This document shows, piece after piece, positions 1 to 7,180 of a stretch of DNA of 9,367 bases. The translations under genes were made by a program, and so were the position numbers. This stretch comes from Actinomycetes bacterium (GTDB lineage Bacteria; Actinomycetota; Acidimicrobiia; Acidimicrobiales; RAAP-2). The DNA is taken from NCBI GenBank assembly GCA_021791615.1, contig JAJYWG010000375.1, forward strand, positions 1 to 9,367, read 5' to 3'. Under the pieces are notes generated by a model. It saw only the letters and a list, made by a program, of their open reading frames with translations, was not told the DNA's origin and searched no databases. The first letter of the stretch is position 1. Each line of letters begins with the position of its first letter.

Positions 1-1
1 G

Positions 2-1534
2 CCTCTCTCTCCCCACCACATCGCCGTATTCGAACTTCGGCGAAGAGAAGAGCAGATCGAAGGGCTCCTTGTAGGCCGCTTCGACGACGTGGCCGGCGCG
101 CACGTGGACCTTGTCGAGCACGGCCGCGTTGAGGAGCTTGCGGGTCCGGTCCCCGGCACGCCGGTAGGCGGTGGCGCAGCGCGTGGAGAACCGGAGGGCG
201 AGGTCCATCACGTCCTGCCAGTCGTCGAGGCTCCCGTCGAGGACGCCTTGGCGGGACTCGACGGCGCGTAGCTCGGCGCCGATGCGCTCCTGTTCGTGTC
301 GGAGCATGGTGATGTCGATGGCGTTGGCGTAGTAGGCCTCCATCAGCTTGTAGCGCTCGGACTCCAGGCGCTCGCGGTGGGTGGCGAGCAGCTCACGCTC
401 GGCCGTCGTGTCCTCGTGACGGCTGGCCACCTCGACGGCGAGGGCCTGGCGAAGGCCCTCGGCCCAGTCGGTCGGCACCTCGATGCGGCCGTAGAGGTCC
501 TCGACCTAGGCTTCGAGGTGGTCGGCGGCGACGTAGCGCTCTCGGCAGCCGGTGCCGTTGCGCCGGTCCTTCTGCCCCAGGCAGTAGAAGTACGTGTAGG
601 TGCCCTTCGATTGCTGGATGGAGAGGCGCCTCCCGCAGACGCCGCAGACCAAGAGCCCCTTCAGGTAGTGGTGATGCCGGCGCTCGCGCGTGCCGCGCAT
701 CGCACGGGCGGCAAGCAGCTCCTGGACCCGATCGAACGTCGCCCGGTCGACGATCGGTTCGTGGCTCCCCTCGTAGGCGACGCCGTCCCACTCGACGATG
801 CCGACGTAGGCCCGATGGGCGAGCAGGTGCGCCATGCCCGAGACGGTCACCGCCTTGGCCGGGTAGTCGCCGTCGCGGCCCCGGTTGCGAAGACCTCGGT
901 GGGCCATCTCCTCGGCCAGGCGCTCGAGGGTCCACTCGCCCGTGGCGTACAGCTCGAAGGCGGTTCGCACGAGTGGGGCGCGTTCGGGGTCGGGGACGAT
1001 GTGGGCCACCTGGCGGCCGCCGATCGGCTCGCGGACGTTCAGGTACCCGAGGGGCGCCTTGTGGGGGTAGCCGCCGAGCTTCGCCTTCTGGCCCATGCCC
1101 TTCCGGACCTCCGCCGCCAGGTTGGCCGAGTAGAACTCGGCCATCAGCGCGTGGATGCCCTCCACGAGGCGCCCCGACGCGGTCTCGTCGAGGTTCTCGG
1201 TCACCGACACGAGCGCCACGCCGCGGCGGCGTAAGAGCGCCCGGATCGCGATGTGGTCCTCCATGTTGCGCGCCAGGCGGTCGACCTTGTGGACGACGAC
1301 GGCTTCGACATCGCCGTCCTCGGCGAAGCGCGCGAGCATCGCCCGGAGCCGTGGCCGGTCGGTTGAGCGCGCTGACTCGCCTTTGTCGACGTACTCGTCG
1401 ACGAGCTCCCAGCCTTCGTTGCGGATGCGGCGCACGCACGCTTCGCGTTGTGCGGCGATGGAGAACCCCTCTTCGGTCAGGTCCTTCTCGGCCTGCTCCT
1501 TGGTCGAGACCCGCAGGTAGATCACGCAGCGCAC
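2..1534 (-). pseudogene. Large serine recombinase, interrupted by an in-frame TAG and open at the left edge
   Basis: Site-specific DNA integrase/excisase of the large serine recombinase family. The first 342 codons (1534 down to a TAG at 506-508) hold the resolvase-type catalytic domain with nucleophile Ser10 in YLRVS and the KVDRLARN motif at residues 83-90. The recombinase DNA-binding domain lies at about 158-270, and a zinc ribbon (C297xxC300, C318, C330) follows. The protein would end before the coiled coil that large serine integrases need. The same frame stays open for 168 codons beyond the TAG to position 2 and encodes that missing part (a charged helix with LLATHRERLESERYKLMEAY, then a C-terminal segment). 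The stop therefore splits one gene. Start is GTG with AAGGAGGT at 1540-1547, five bases upstream. It overlaps the stop of the preceding ORF by 13 nt. The true C-terminus lies outside the window. Family call is certain; whether the gene is dead, read through or misread is not. Confidence 0.9.
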
Positions 1535-2010
1535 CGGCCACCTCCTTTTCCAACCGACCCATGAGACCTCCGAACGCCGGGGAGAGCAAGGCCTTCGGCA
1601 CGCACCTCCAGGGCGAGGGTGACGAGCGCCCGGGCGTAGGGCCCGAATGCTTCCGCGGCCGGTGCCGGACGTGCGGTCCCGCCATCCGCGAGGTCGTGGT
1701 GGGACCTCGACGCGGGGAGTCCCGCGCGCGGGACTGGCCGTCTACGTGGCGGTCGGTCACCTTGCGGATGGTGATGGACTCCTGAGCCGGGGTCTCCCGC
1801 CTGCGGGACATCGACCCGCGCACTTCGCGGATGGTTGGGGAGGCTGCCCGAGTGGTCCCCCGCGTGTGGGGGGCCGTCGAGCTGGCCGTCATCGGGACCT
1901 CGCGGATGGCGGGGGACCGTCGCGGCGCCCGGACCGACGATCTCGTGCTCGGCGCTCTTCCGGCGCCCCCGGCGCCGTGCCCCTGTTCCCTGCCCCGGTG
2001 ACCCGCTCAT
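1522..2010 (-). CDS. Unknown 162-aa protein between relaxase-like gene and recombinase
   Basis: I do not recognise a family. The ATG (2008-2010) overlaps the TGA of the Replic_Relax gene (ATGA), which suggests translational coupling, and the stop runs 13 nt into the recombinase start. The first ~115 residues are rich in Pro, Gly, Arg and His and look disordered, with repeated HPRG/HPQG peptides produced by the DNA repeats at 1682-1909. The last ~45 residues (from about AFGPYARALVTLALEVRAEG) look like an ordinary amphipathic helix with good codon bias. The overlaps at both ends and the C-terminal segment support a real gene. The middle could instead be a non-coding hairpin array, with a shorter gene or none around it. 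A competing frame reads TIREV/TIRKV at the same repeats. Confidence 0.45.
   Translation of the reverse strand: MSGSPGQGTGARRRGRRKSAEHEIVGPGAATVPRHPRGPDDGQLDGPPHAGDHSGSLPNHPRSARVDVPQAGDPGSGVHHHPQGDRPPRRRPVPRAGLPASRSHHDLADGGTARPAPAAEAFGPYARALVTLALEVRAEGLALPGVRRSHGSVGKGGGRCAA
1540..1547 (-). promoter_or_regulatory. Strong ribosome binding site of the serine recombinase
   Basis: The minus strand reads AAGGAGGT five bases before the GTG at 1534. This near-perfect anti-16S match fixes the recombinase start although it lies inside the end of the upstream ORF. Confidence 0.75.
1682..1909. repeat. Short-repeat and hairpin array, possible oriT or operator region
   Basis: The word ACCTCGCGGATGG or a close variant occurs at 1759-1771, 1822-1834 and 1897-1909 and, inverted, at 1682-1694. 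Spacing between the direct copies is 75 and 63 bp. Between copies lie G/C hairpins: a perfect 18-bp palindrome at 1718-1735, CCCGC/GCGGG near 1795-1805 and CCCCC/GGGGG near 1856-1872. The 12-mer ATCCGCGAGGTC is present at 1684-1695, inverted at 1896-1907, and again at 3798-3809 upstream of the relaxase-like gene. GGTCTCCCGC is shared by 1791-1800 and 3806-3815. Direct repeats plus hairpins next to a relaxase gene are typical of transfer origins, but function here is inference. Confidence 0.5.
1718..1735. repeat. Perfect 18-bp palindrome
   Basis: AGTCCCGCGCGCGGGACT is fully self-complementary and lies within the repeat array. It could be a dimeric protein binding site or a cruciform/hairpin element. 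It has no T tract, so it is unlikely to be an intrinsic terminator. Confidence 0.8.
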
Positions 2011-3665
2011 CGGCGGCCCCAGAGCCGGGTCCGGCGGGTGGCGATCCGATCGAGCGATTCGGCCAGTGGCGGCGGGAGCATCGGCGCATCGACCAGGCGG
2101 ACCAGCGCCCCGCCGCAGCACCGGCACGCCAGGGCGTGGTAACGGCGGCCGGGCGCCTCTTCGTCGTTGCAGGGCACGGCGCAGTTCGGGCACACGAGGA
2201 GGTGCTCGGCGTCGTAGGTGACCTCGAGGTCCGCCCGCTCGGTCCGCAGGCGCCGGTAGAGCGGGAGGTCCTTGAGCGCCCGCGTCACGGCCGCCGAACG
2301 GCGCTGCTCGTGTTCGGCCATCGCCTCGTCCACGACGGCCCGGCCGTCGATCGGAGAACCGGGCTGGAGGTCCCGGTCGTCGGCGAGTGCACCGCCAGCG
2401 AGGGCAGCAGCCGGCCGGCGCAGCCGGGGGTCTGCGGAGCGGACCGCCTCGTTACCGGCGAACAGCACGTCGGCCTGGGCCGTCCAGCACTCCCGGTAGA
2501 GGGCACGCCAGGCCGAGAGCACCGACGCCGGCGCCGGCGCAGGGAGGCCGGTCCCGGCCTGCGCCCACCAGCCGGCGGTTTCCTCCACGAGGTCGAGGTG
2601 CTCCAGGCCCCAGCGTTCCCGGGGATTGAGCGCGTTGAGCGGCCCGGCGAAGAGGTAGCGGATCACCGCCGCGGCCTCCTTGTCGCCGATGGCGTCGGCG
2701 AGCGCCGGGGCGTCGCGGTGGAGGCCGTGGACCAGCTGGCGGCGCCGGTGCTCGTCGTGCTGGCGCTGTGCCACCTCGACGCGAGCCACGACTTGGCGGT
2801 ACTGGCGCACGCCGGGCGCGAGCAGCGCCGTGAGCGTGATCGGTGCGTCCCCCACGGCTTGGCGCCACACGGGCGAAACGACGGCCTCCTCGGGCGAGGA
2901 GACTGCCGCACAGGCCGCCACCAGCTCGTCGTAGTGGGCTGGGTTCTCGCTCGGGTAGGGGGAGGGCCGAGGCCGGTCCCTCTCGACGCCAACCAGGAAC
3001 CGGCTCACCCGGGCTTCCGAGGTCGTCACGAGCAGCAGCGCCGGACAGCACGGGTGGCGGTCCCACCAGATCGTGTCGTTGCAGTAGCTGCGGTGGCGGG
3101 CCACCTTGGCCCGCAGGCGGGCCTGGTCCATGGTGGCGAAGTCCACCTCGACGAACGCCCCGGCCACGCCGTCTTGGCCGTCGACGTCGAGGTGGACCTC
3201 GGCGTAGGCGTCGGGGCGGATGCGCCCGGAGCCCCGGTAGCCCGACCAGTCCTCCCAGGCGTCCTCGTCCCGCCGCCACTCGCTGAGGGTGAGCCCGACC
3301 GACGGGCCGACGTCGAAGAGGGCCACGTAGAGACCGGCGATGGCCGCGGTGTGGCGGAGGAACAGCGGGTTCGGCGTGCCCTTGCCCGGGGCGGGCGAGG
3401 TCCCCTCGACCAGGCGTGCGCCGGCCCGGGTGAGCCACCAGTAGAACGGGGCGGAGCCCGACGCCGCGTACGGACGGGACCGATCGACGAGCGAGCGCTC
3501 CCGCAGCCGGCTGAGGCGGTAGTCGATGGTCCGTTCCGGACGACGGGTGAGCGTGATCAGCTGTGGCGTGGTGAGCACCCGGTGGAGCCGGAGCAGTCCG
3601 AGGATGCCGTGGTCGATGCCGCAGAGCCGATCGATCCTCGTCGCTGCCGTGCGGCCCCCGTTCAT
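2007..3665 (-). CDS. Replication-relaxation family protein, probable MOBC-like relaxase
   Basis: A 552-aa protein of the Replic_Relax type found on actinobacterial plasmids and integrative elements. Residues ~20-85 form a winged helix-turn-helix (LGLLRLHRVLTTPQLITL, then YRLSRLRERSLVDR and a YWWLTRAG wing). Residues ~145-215 look like a PD-(D/E)XK nuclease fold: PD at 151-152, ExD at 173-175 (FVEVDFATMD) and the LRAKVARHRSY helix with K187. A middle helical region of about 250 residues follows. The C-terminus has a zinc ribbon (CPNCAVPC at 492-499, CRCC at 514-517). MOBC relaxases such as pAD1 TraX combine a winged helix with a restriction-endonuclease-like domain, so DNA nicking for transfer or replication is the likely role. 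The ATG overlaps the stop of the upstream 94-aa ORF, and the TGA overlaps the next start. Family call is strong; relaxase activity is inferred. Confidence 0.8.
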   Translation of the reverse strand: MNGGRTAATRIDRLCGIDHGILGLLRLHRVLTTPQLITLTRRPERTIDYRLSRLRERSLVDRSRPYAASGSAPFYWWLTRAGARLVEGTSPAPGKGTPNPLFLRHTAAIAGLYVALFDVGPSVGLTLSEWRRDEDAWEDWSGYRGSGRIRPDAYAEVHLDVDGQDGVAGAFVEVDFATMDQARLRAKVARHRSYCNDTIWWDRHPCCPALLLVTTSEARVSRFLVGVERDRPRPSPYPSENPAHYDELVAACAAVSSPEEAVVSPVWRQAVGDAPITLTALLAPGVRQYRQVVARVEVAQRQHDEHRRRQLVHGLHRDAPALADAIGDKEAAAVIRYLFAGPLNALNPRERWGLEHLDLVEETAGWWAQAGTGLPAPAPASVLSAWRALYRECWTAQADVLFAGNEAVRSADPRLRRPAAALAGGALADDRDLQPGSPIDGRAVVDEAMAEHEQRRSAAVTRALKDLPLYRRLRTERADLEVTYDAEHLLVCPNCAVPCNDEEAPGRRYHALACRCCGGALVRLVDAPMLPPPLAESLDRIATRRTRLWGRR

Positions 3666-3946
3666 CGCCGCCCGCCGAGTAGGCGGAGAAGCTTGACTGC
3701 CAGCCTTCCCCTACGGTCGGGGTCCTTCGAGACAGCGGGACTGCCCGCGTGACCGGCGCCTTCACGCCCGCGAGGCTCGCGGATCGGAAGTAGAGCGATC
3801 CGCGAGGTCTCCCGCTTCCGACTGGGCCGGGACCTCCCCGGGCGGGGCACACGCTCCTGACCATCCGGTCCACCACGGCGGTGGGCTCGACAGCGTCGGG
3901 CGGCAGTGTGCTGATGGCATCGGGACACGTGGCGCTGGTGTCGCAT
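3662..3946 (-). CDS. Doubtful 94-aa leader ORF upstream of the relaxase-like gene
   Basis: The ORF starts at an ATG only three bases after AGGAGG (cctcct at 3950-3955), shorter than ideal spacing, and stops in an ATGA overlap with the Replic_Relax start. The product is very Arg/His/Pro-rich and matches nothing I know. Its end (DPDRRGRLAVKLLRLLGGRR) looks protein-like, but the first half does not. A different frame there reads DAISTLPPDAVEPTAVVDRM, which looks more natural but has no start codon. This could be a frameshifted gene, a leader ORF that couples translation, or not a gene. It also contains the hairpin at 3776-3806. Confidence 0.3.
   Translation of the reverse strand: MRHQRHVSRCHQHTAARRCRAHRRGGPDGQERVPRPGRSRPSRKRETSRIALLPIREPRGREGAGHAGSPAVSKDPDRRGRLAVKLLRLLGGRR
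3776..3806. repeat. 11-bp perfect stem-loop upstream of the relaxase-like gene
   Basis: CTCGCGGATCG (3776-3786) and its exact complement CGATCCGCGAG (3796-3806) enclose a 9-nt loop. The arm core CTCGCGGAT is the same word repeated in the array at 1682-1909. It lies about 110 bp before the relaxase-like start, so it is a candidate operator or nick-region hairpin. No T run follows on either strand. Confidence 0.7.
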
Positions 3947-4316
3947 GAGCCTCCTTGGACAAGGGCCTCCGTAGAAGAACAAGGGGAAACGGGCCGAAAT
4001 TGAACAAATGCGGTAGAAAAGTCGCCTGACCAGCAGCTCCGCGAGCGAGCGACCGTGAGCGTGAGCAGGGCAGCCGTTCGGCGCGCCGAGCGCGACAGTG
4101 CGCGGTCGGACGACCAGTGGTATCGGGGGGTTCAGGTTCGTCATGGGCGTTGCCCACGACCGGACAAGCGTGCCAGGGAGCGGAGATGAGACCTCGGTCC
4201 GCACGCGAAGTCAAGGGGTCTTCGAAGAGTCTTTCTCGACCGAGAAACCCAGCTCAGGGCCTCGCTTTCGCGCTGTTGCGCATTGCGAGCGAAGCGGGAG
4301 CTCGTGGTCGGAGCGC
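3947..4316. other. Stretch without a convincing gene; AT-richer leader of the minus operon
   Basis: No open frame here reads like a protein. The AT-richest segment of the window is about 3960-4025, directly upstream (minus strand) of the AGGAGG at 3950-3955, and it probably carries the promoter of the relaxase/recombinase operon. I could not find a clear -10/-35 pair. The rest contains only biased, overlapping shadow ORFs. Confidence 0.4.
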
Positions 4317-4696
4317 CACTGCGCCAGCCAGTTCGACCGCATCGCCCAGCCCGATGGCCCTCCGGCTGCGGCTGACCGAGCTGTCCACGCCGTCGTGGGC
4401 CGCGGCCAGGCTTCTGCCGGCCGTCCTGCCGCCAGCGCGCCTACGAGGCGAGGCTCATGGCGAAGGCAGCCGGGCAGCACGTCCCAGCTGAACGGCAGTC
4501 CCCAACGATGAAGGACGGCGAGCTCCAGGAATTGGCAGCGAGGTTGGAGAACCCGGCTCGCGTTCAAGAGGCCGCGCGCAGTGTCGCCGGAGACGACGCA
4601 CCGAACTACGCGATCGAGTTCGGGTGGCTCTATGCCGCGGTGGTCAGCCTGAACCCGCTACACGCGGCCGGCAAAATCAGAAAGTTCGCGCCGTGA
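4317..4696 (+). pseudogene. Small zinc-ribbon protein of CRQRAYEAR type, probably frameshifted near its N-terminus
   Basis: The frame that ends at TGA 4694-4696 encodes FCRPSCRQRAYEARL (Cys codons at 4382, 4415 and 4427), the second half of a C-x-x-C zinc ribbon seen in small actinobacterial proteins. It then gives a helical C-terminus (MKDGELQELAARLENPARVQEAARSV) and a short tail. The zinc-ribbon codons lie upstream of the only usable start in this frame (ATG 4457, preceded by GAGGCGAGG), and a TGA sits at 4373-4375. Another plus frame around 4317-4360 reads HCASQFDRIAQPDG, which resembles the expected first half. A frameshift near 4360-4380 would join the two. If still translated, the product would be a 79-aa protein from 4457 lacking the zinc ribbon. 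Function unknown; probably nucleic-acid or protein binding. Confidence 0.5.
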
Positions 4697-4741
4697 TCGT
4701 CGATGCGACGAAGGAAGGGCATGGGGTTCAGGGGCGACGAA

Positions 4742-5200
4742 TCAGGAAGTCGGCGGACGTCTCGGCCACGGGACCCTTCCCTGGATGACGCGTCCGTCAC
4801 CGAGTCGCACGGTGAGGATCTCGGGCGGATCGTCTTCCGGGAGTGCCGCCGCACCGAAGCGCAGCCCGAACTCCTCGATCTCCGGCGAGAGCGTGACCTG
4901 GACGGTCCTGCCTCCATTCGTGAGCACCGTGGCCTCGTCGATCGAGGGAACCCCACGAATCAGAATGAACGGCGGAGTGCCGTCGCTCCTGCCCGCCCAG
5001 ACGTTCACGACGTTGTCGTTGTACAGCTTCGGTCCGCCCATCCCCGACCGCGCTGAACGCCCGTCGAAGGCGGTCCGGCGCACGAAGGTGTAGAGCCCGT
5101 CGTCACAGGTGGGGTCAGGCCGGACGTCGACCGACCACGTGGTGCCATCCGGTTCATGTCCTTCGAGGACGACCAGGGATGGATCATCTTCACCCTGCAC
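4742..5200 (-). CDS. Hypothetical 152-aa protein
   Basis: Start is GTG 5198-5200; an in-frame TGA about 30 nt upstream rules out a longer protein, and AGGGGA lies about 9 nt before the start. The sequence is a mixed beta-type soluble protein: TWSVDVRPDP, then a YTFVRR segment, PPFILIRGVPS, TVQVTLSPEIEEFGLRFGA and a final LTVRLGDGRVIQGRV. The C-terminal pattern (RGVP..., then V-rich strands and a GDGRV turn) is like uncharacterised actinobacterial proteins I know only as hypothetical. There is no signal peptide, membrane helix or catalytic motif. It follows the 107-aa gene by 20 nt and is likely in the same transcript. It converges on the zinc-ribbon gene that ends at 4696. Confidence 0.75.
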   Translation of the reverse strand: MQGEDDPSLVVLEGHEPDGTTWSVDVRPDPTCDDGLYTFVRRTAFDGRSARSGMGGPKLYNDNVVNVWAGRSDGTPPFILIRGVPSIDEATVLTNGGRTVQVTLSPEIEEFGLRFGAAALPEDDPPEILTVRLGDGRVIQGRVPWPRRPPTS

Positions 5201-5220
5201 CGTGGTGCATCCCCTTGGCT

Positions 5221-5544
5221 CTACGGGCGGTCAACGTTCGATCGGCGCACCCAGGTCCACGCGCCCGCGTCTTGGTAGAGGACTTCCCACTCCTCACCGA
5301 GCTCAGCTTGTGCGCGTTCGGCCAGATCGAGCTTCATGGCTTCCCAGCGCGTCACTTGCTCCTGGTCTGGCTCGATCACTCGCCCGTTGAAGAGCCGCTC
5401 AGCCCACTCGTTCCATCGCTTGAGGTCCTCGTGAAGGGCAGGGGAGAGGACGCGTCCGAGCGACGGCTGGCAGGCGTTCGGCTCGCTGGGGAGCAGCCAG
5501 ATCCCGGAGGACCCATAGTCCCAGTTGATGAGGCAACGGCGCAC
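5221..5544 (-). CDS. Hypothetical 107-aa protein, WDYGSSGIW type
   Basis: The protein opens with LINWDYGSSGIWLL and has a long charged helical middle (HEDLKRWNEWAERLFNGRV, then QEQVTRWEAMKLDLAERAQAEL) and a short acidic/aromatic end. The WDYxSSGIW opening is frequent in small uncharacterised actinobacterial proteins; I know no function. An in-frame TAG four codons upstream leaves GTG 5542-5544 as the only sensible start. No clear ribosome binding site precedes it. The gene is followed after 20 nt by the 152-aa gene on the same strand. There is no signal peptide or membrane segment, so it is likely cytosolic. Confidence 0.75.
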   Translation of the reverse strand: MRRCLINWDYGSSGIWLLPSEPNACQPSLGRVLSPALHEDLKRWNEWAERLFNGRVIEPDQEQVTRWEAMKLDLAERAQAELGEEWEVLYQDAGAWTWVRRSNVDRP

Positions 5545-5856
5545 CAGATCAAGCTACTGGACAGGACCGGCCTGAAGGGGCCGGACGGGATCCGTGGCCT
5601 GGCGCTTGACGCGAACGGCGATCTCCCGGGCGATCAGGGTCATCACTGTCTACCTGATCCGTCTCGCCCTTGAGGGATGGAAGCGACTGCGGTTGTCTCA
5701 GGCCATGCTGACAGAAAGGGGTGCTTCCGAGGAGATGGCGGTTCTTCTCGACCGAGCCCGGCAGAGTCGTGAAGTGGACTTGGCCGTCGTCGTCGACAGC
5801 GACCACCCGGACCGCCGCCTGTCCTTGGCGTCCCTACTGCCAAGAAGAGCCCGACC
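5545..5856. other. Unresolved stretch: two weak opposing ORFs
   Basis: A minus-strand ORF from GTG 5806 to TGA 5549 stops 4 nt before the 107-aa gene. It begins plausibly (VAVDDDGQVHFTTLPGS) but ends in Pro/Arg/Ser-rich sequence. A plus-strand ORF ending at TGA 5858-5860 overlaps the GTG of the recombinase stub as GTGA and reads TERGASEEMAVLLDRARQSR, plausible as a coupled upstream gene. Codon bias does not separate them by eye. At most one is real, and either may be a remnant. Confidence 0.3.
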
Positions 5857-5936
5857 GTGAGAGTCCCCACCTACACCCGGATCTCGACCGACGAGGATCA
5901 TCAGCCCTACTCCCTCGAGGCCCAGGCCGAGCGGCC
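5857..5936 (+). pseudogene. 5' stub of a second serine recombinase
   Basis: From GTG 5857 the frame reads VRVPTYTRIS, then TDEDHQPYSLEAQAER. This is the N-terminus of a serine recombinase catalytic domain: the YTRIST strand with catalytic Ser10 and the SLEAQ helix start. After about 26 residues similarity ends abruptly near 5936, and the frame runs into unrelated sequence and stops. The remaining catalytic residues and DNA-binding domain are absent. It differs from the left-end recombinase (YLRVSTKEQ), so it is not a copy of it. It is most likely the remnant of another integrated element, truncated by deletion or by insertion of the DNA to its right. Confidence 0.7.
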
Positions 5937-6115
5937 GGGTGAGCTCTCAATTGCGTTGGCTCTTCACATACGCGGCGGGCCGGCCGCCGAGCGGTCCACC
6001 AGTAGGTGTGCCCGGGGTGGCCAGCTCGGCCACCGAATACAGGTCGCTCCTCCCGAGCCGGCGAGCGTCCTCCGACATGGAGTCACGTGGACGAAGCGAG
6101 CGCCTCTCGGTCATC

Positions 6116-7180
6116 ATGGGCGAGATGGTGCCCGTGGTCGATGACATCCTGGCTGCCCCCGTTGGAGTCGCGCTTCTCGATCGGCTCGAATTTGCCGAGC
6201 GAGGGATGTACTGCCCGTTCGACGCGCTCACGGACAGCGATTCTGAATCGGTTGAGCGGGCCGTCGCGACGGTGGGGACGATGGCGGTCGAGCAGCTCCT
6301 CCACACGGCCCTCGATGCTGCCGATCAGCTCGCGGGGCCATGGACCGGCGGCGCACCCGACAGCCTTGCCCTCGCATACGAACTCGCCTCGGCAAGGCGC
6401 CCCCTTGCCGAGGCGCTCTGGCAGCGATTCCGCGAGTCGCTGACCGGCCCGATGGACGTCCAGGAACACTGGCTCGGCGGACGCGAGCCCGGGATGACGC
6501 CCGTCCCAGGGTTCGTCGACTTCTCCCGTGTCTACGGCAACGGCGAGTTCACGTGGTCGGGTTTCTGGACCGTCAGTGCCCCCGCCGGAGATATCCACGA
6601 TGACCTGGTGGCTGCATGGGAGATGTTCCCGGGCCCGATCTCCAGGTGGCGCATGCCGATCAACCCCGGTGCACGCGTCTGGAACGTCGACCACCCGGCC
6701 GACTGGGTCCGTCTCGTCGAGACCTTTCCGAGGGTGGCGACCGAACCCCACGCGGGATGGGAGCTTCCTGGGCCTAACCAGCACAAGAGGGACGTGGCCC
6801 ATCTCGCCGCGATACCTGCACAACACGGAGTGCGGACCGTGGTCGATCGCCACGTCCTACCCGACTGGGACGCGGTCTCCAGTGAGTACGACGGCGTGCA
6901 CCTGAGCTGGGCCGGTTTCATCACGACCGAGGGATTCGTGAGCGACCTCGGCCATCGCGGAGCCACCATGCTGCGCTACTGGAGCAGCGAGCGGACGCTG
7001 TGGCTCCGCGACGTCTTCGGCGAACCAGAGCCGCTCAAGGCCCCGCTGCTCACGGGCGTTGTGTCAGAGGCGCTCGGCATCGACGTGACCCGCGACAACG
7101 AGGACCGAGCCGCGTCGGACAGGGAGGCGATCACGGTCTGGTTGAACCGTCCACCCGGGAGACTCTCGCCCGGCTGCTGA
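6116..7180 (+). CDS. Hypothetical Trp-rich protein, about 354 aa
   Basis: The open frame begins at 5939, but residues before about 6110 look non-coding, so ATG 6116 is chosen (6077 and 6125 are alternatives; none has a clear ribosome binding site). The N-terminal half is helical (VVDDILAAPVGVALLDRLE, then AVEQLLHTALDAADQLAG). The C-terminal half has many tryptophans and the pattern VWNVDHPADWVRLVETFP, followed by LPDWDAVSSEYDGVHLSWAG and MLRYWSSERTLWL. I recall the DW..LV and PDW..V...YDxVHL...G patterns from a widespread uncharacterised actinobacterial family and cannot name a function. There is no signal peptide or membrane helix. It starts less than 200 bp from the truncated recombinase, so it may be host flank or cargo. 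Codon bias is strong throughout. Confidence 0.75.
   Translation: MGEMVPVVDDILAAPVGVALLDRLEFAERGMYCPFDALTDSDSESVERAVATVGTMAVEQLLHTALDAADQLAGPWTGGAPDSLALAYELASARRPLAEALWQRFRESLTGPMDVQEHWLGGREPGMTPVPGFVDFSRVYGNGEFTWSGFWTVSAPAGDIHDDLVAAWEMFPGPISRWRMPINPGARVWNVDHPADWVRLVETFPRVATEPHAGWELPGPNQHKRDVAHLAAIPAQHGVRTVVDRHVLPDWDAVSSEYDGVHLSWAGFITTEGFVSDLGHRGATMLRYWSSERTLWLRDVFGEPEPLKAPLLTGVVSEALGIDVTRDNEDRAASDREAITVWLNRPPGRLSPGC

Noticed and set aside
296..1234. Long plus-strand ORF opposite the recombinase
   Set aside because: It is the antisense shadow of a clear serine recombinase; its composition is a Val/Gly/Ala/His mirror with no domain.
393..1892. 499-aa minus ORF covering the repeat array and recombinase
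   Set aside because: Over the recombinase it is an out-of-frame Arg/Pro/Gly-rich read. Its IREV/IRKV peptide repeats come from the DNA repeats.
1682..1909. CRISPR array
   Set aside because: Repeats are only ~13 bp, imperfect, one is inverted, spacing is irregular, and no cas genes are present.
1647..3752. 701-aa plus-strand ORF opposite the relaxase-like gene
   Set aside because: Antisense shadow in high-GC DNA. The minus strand carries winged-helix, nuclease-like and zinc-ribbon features.
6083..6853. 256-aa minus ORF within the Trp-rich gene
   Set aside because: Shadow of the well-biased plus-strand gene, with no recognisable motif.
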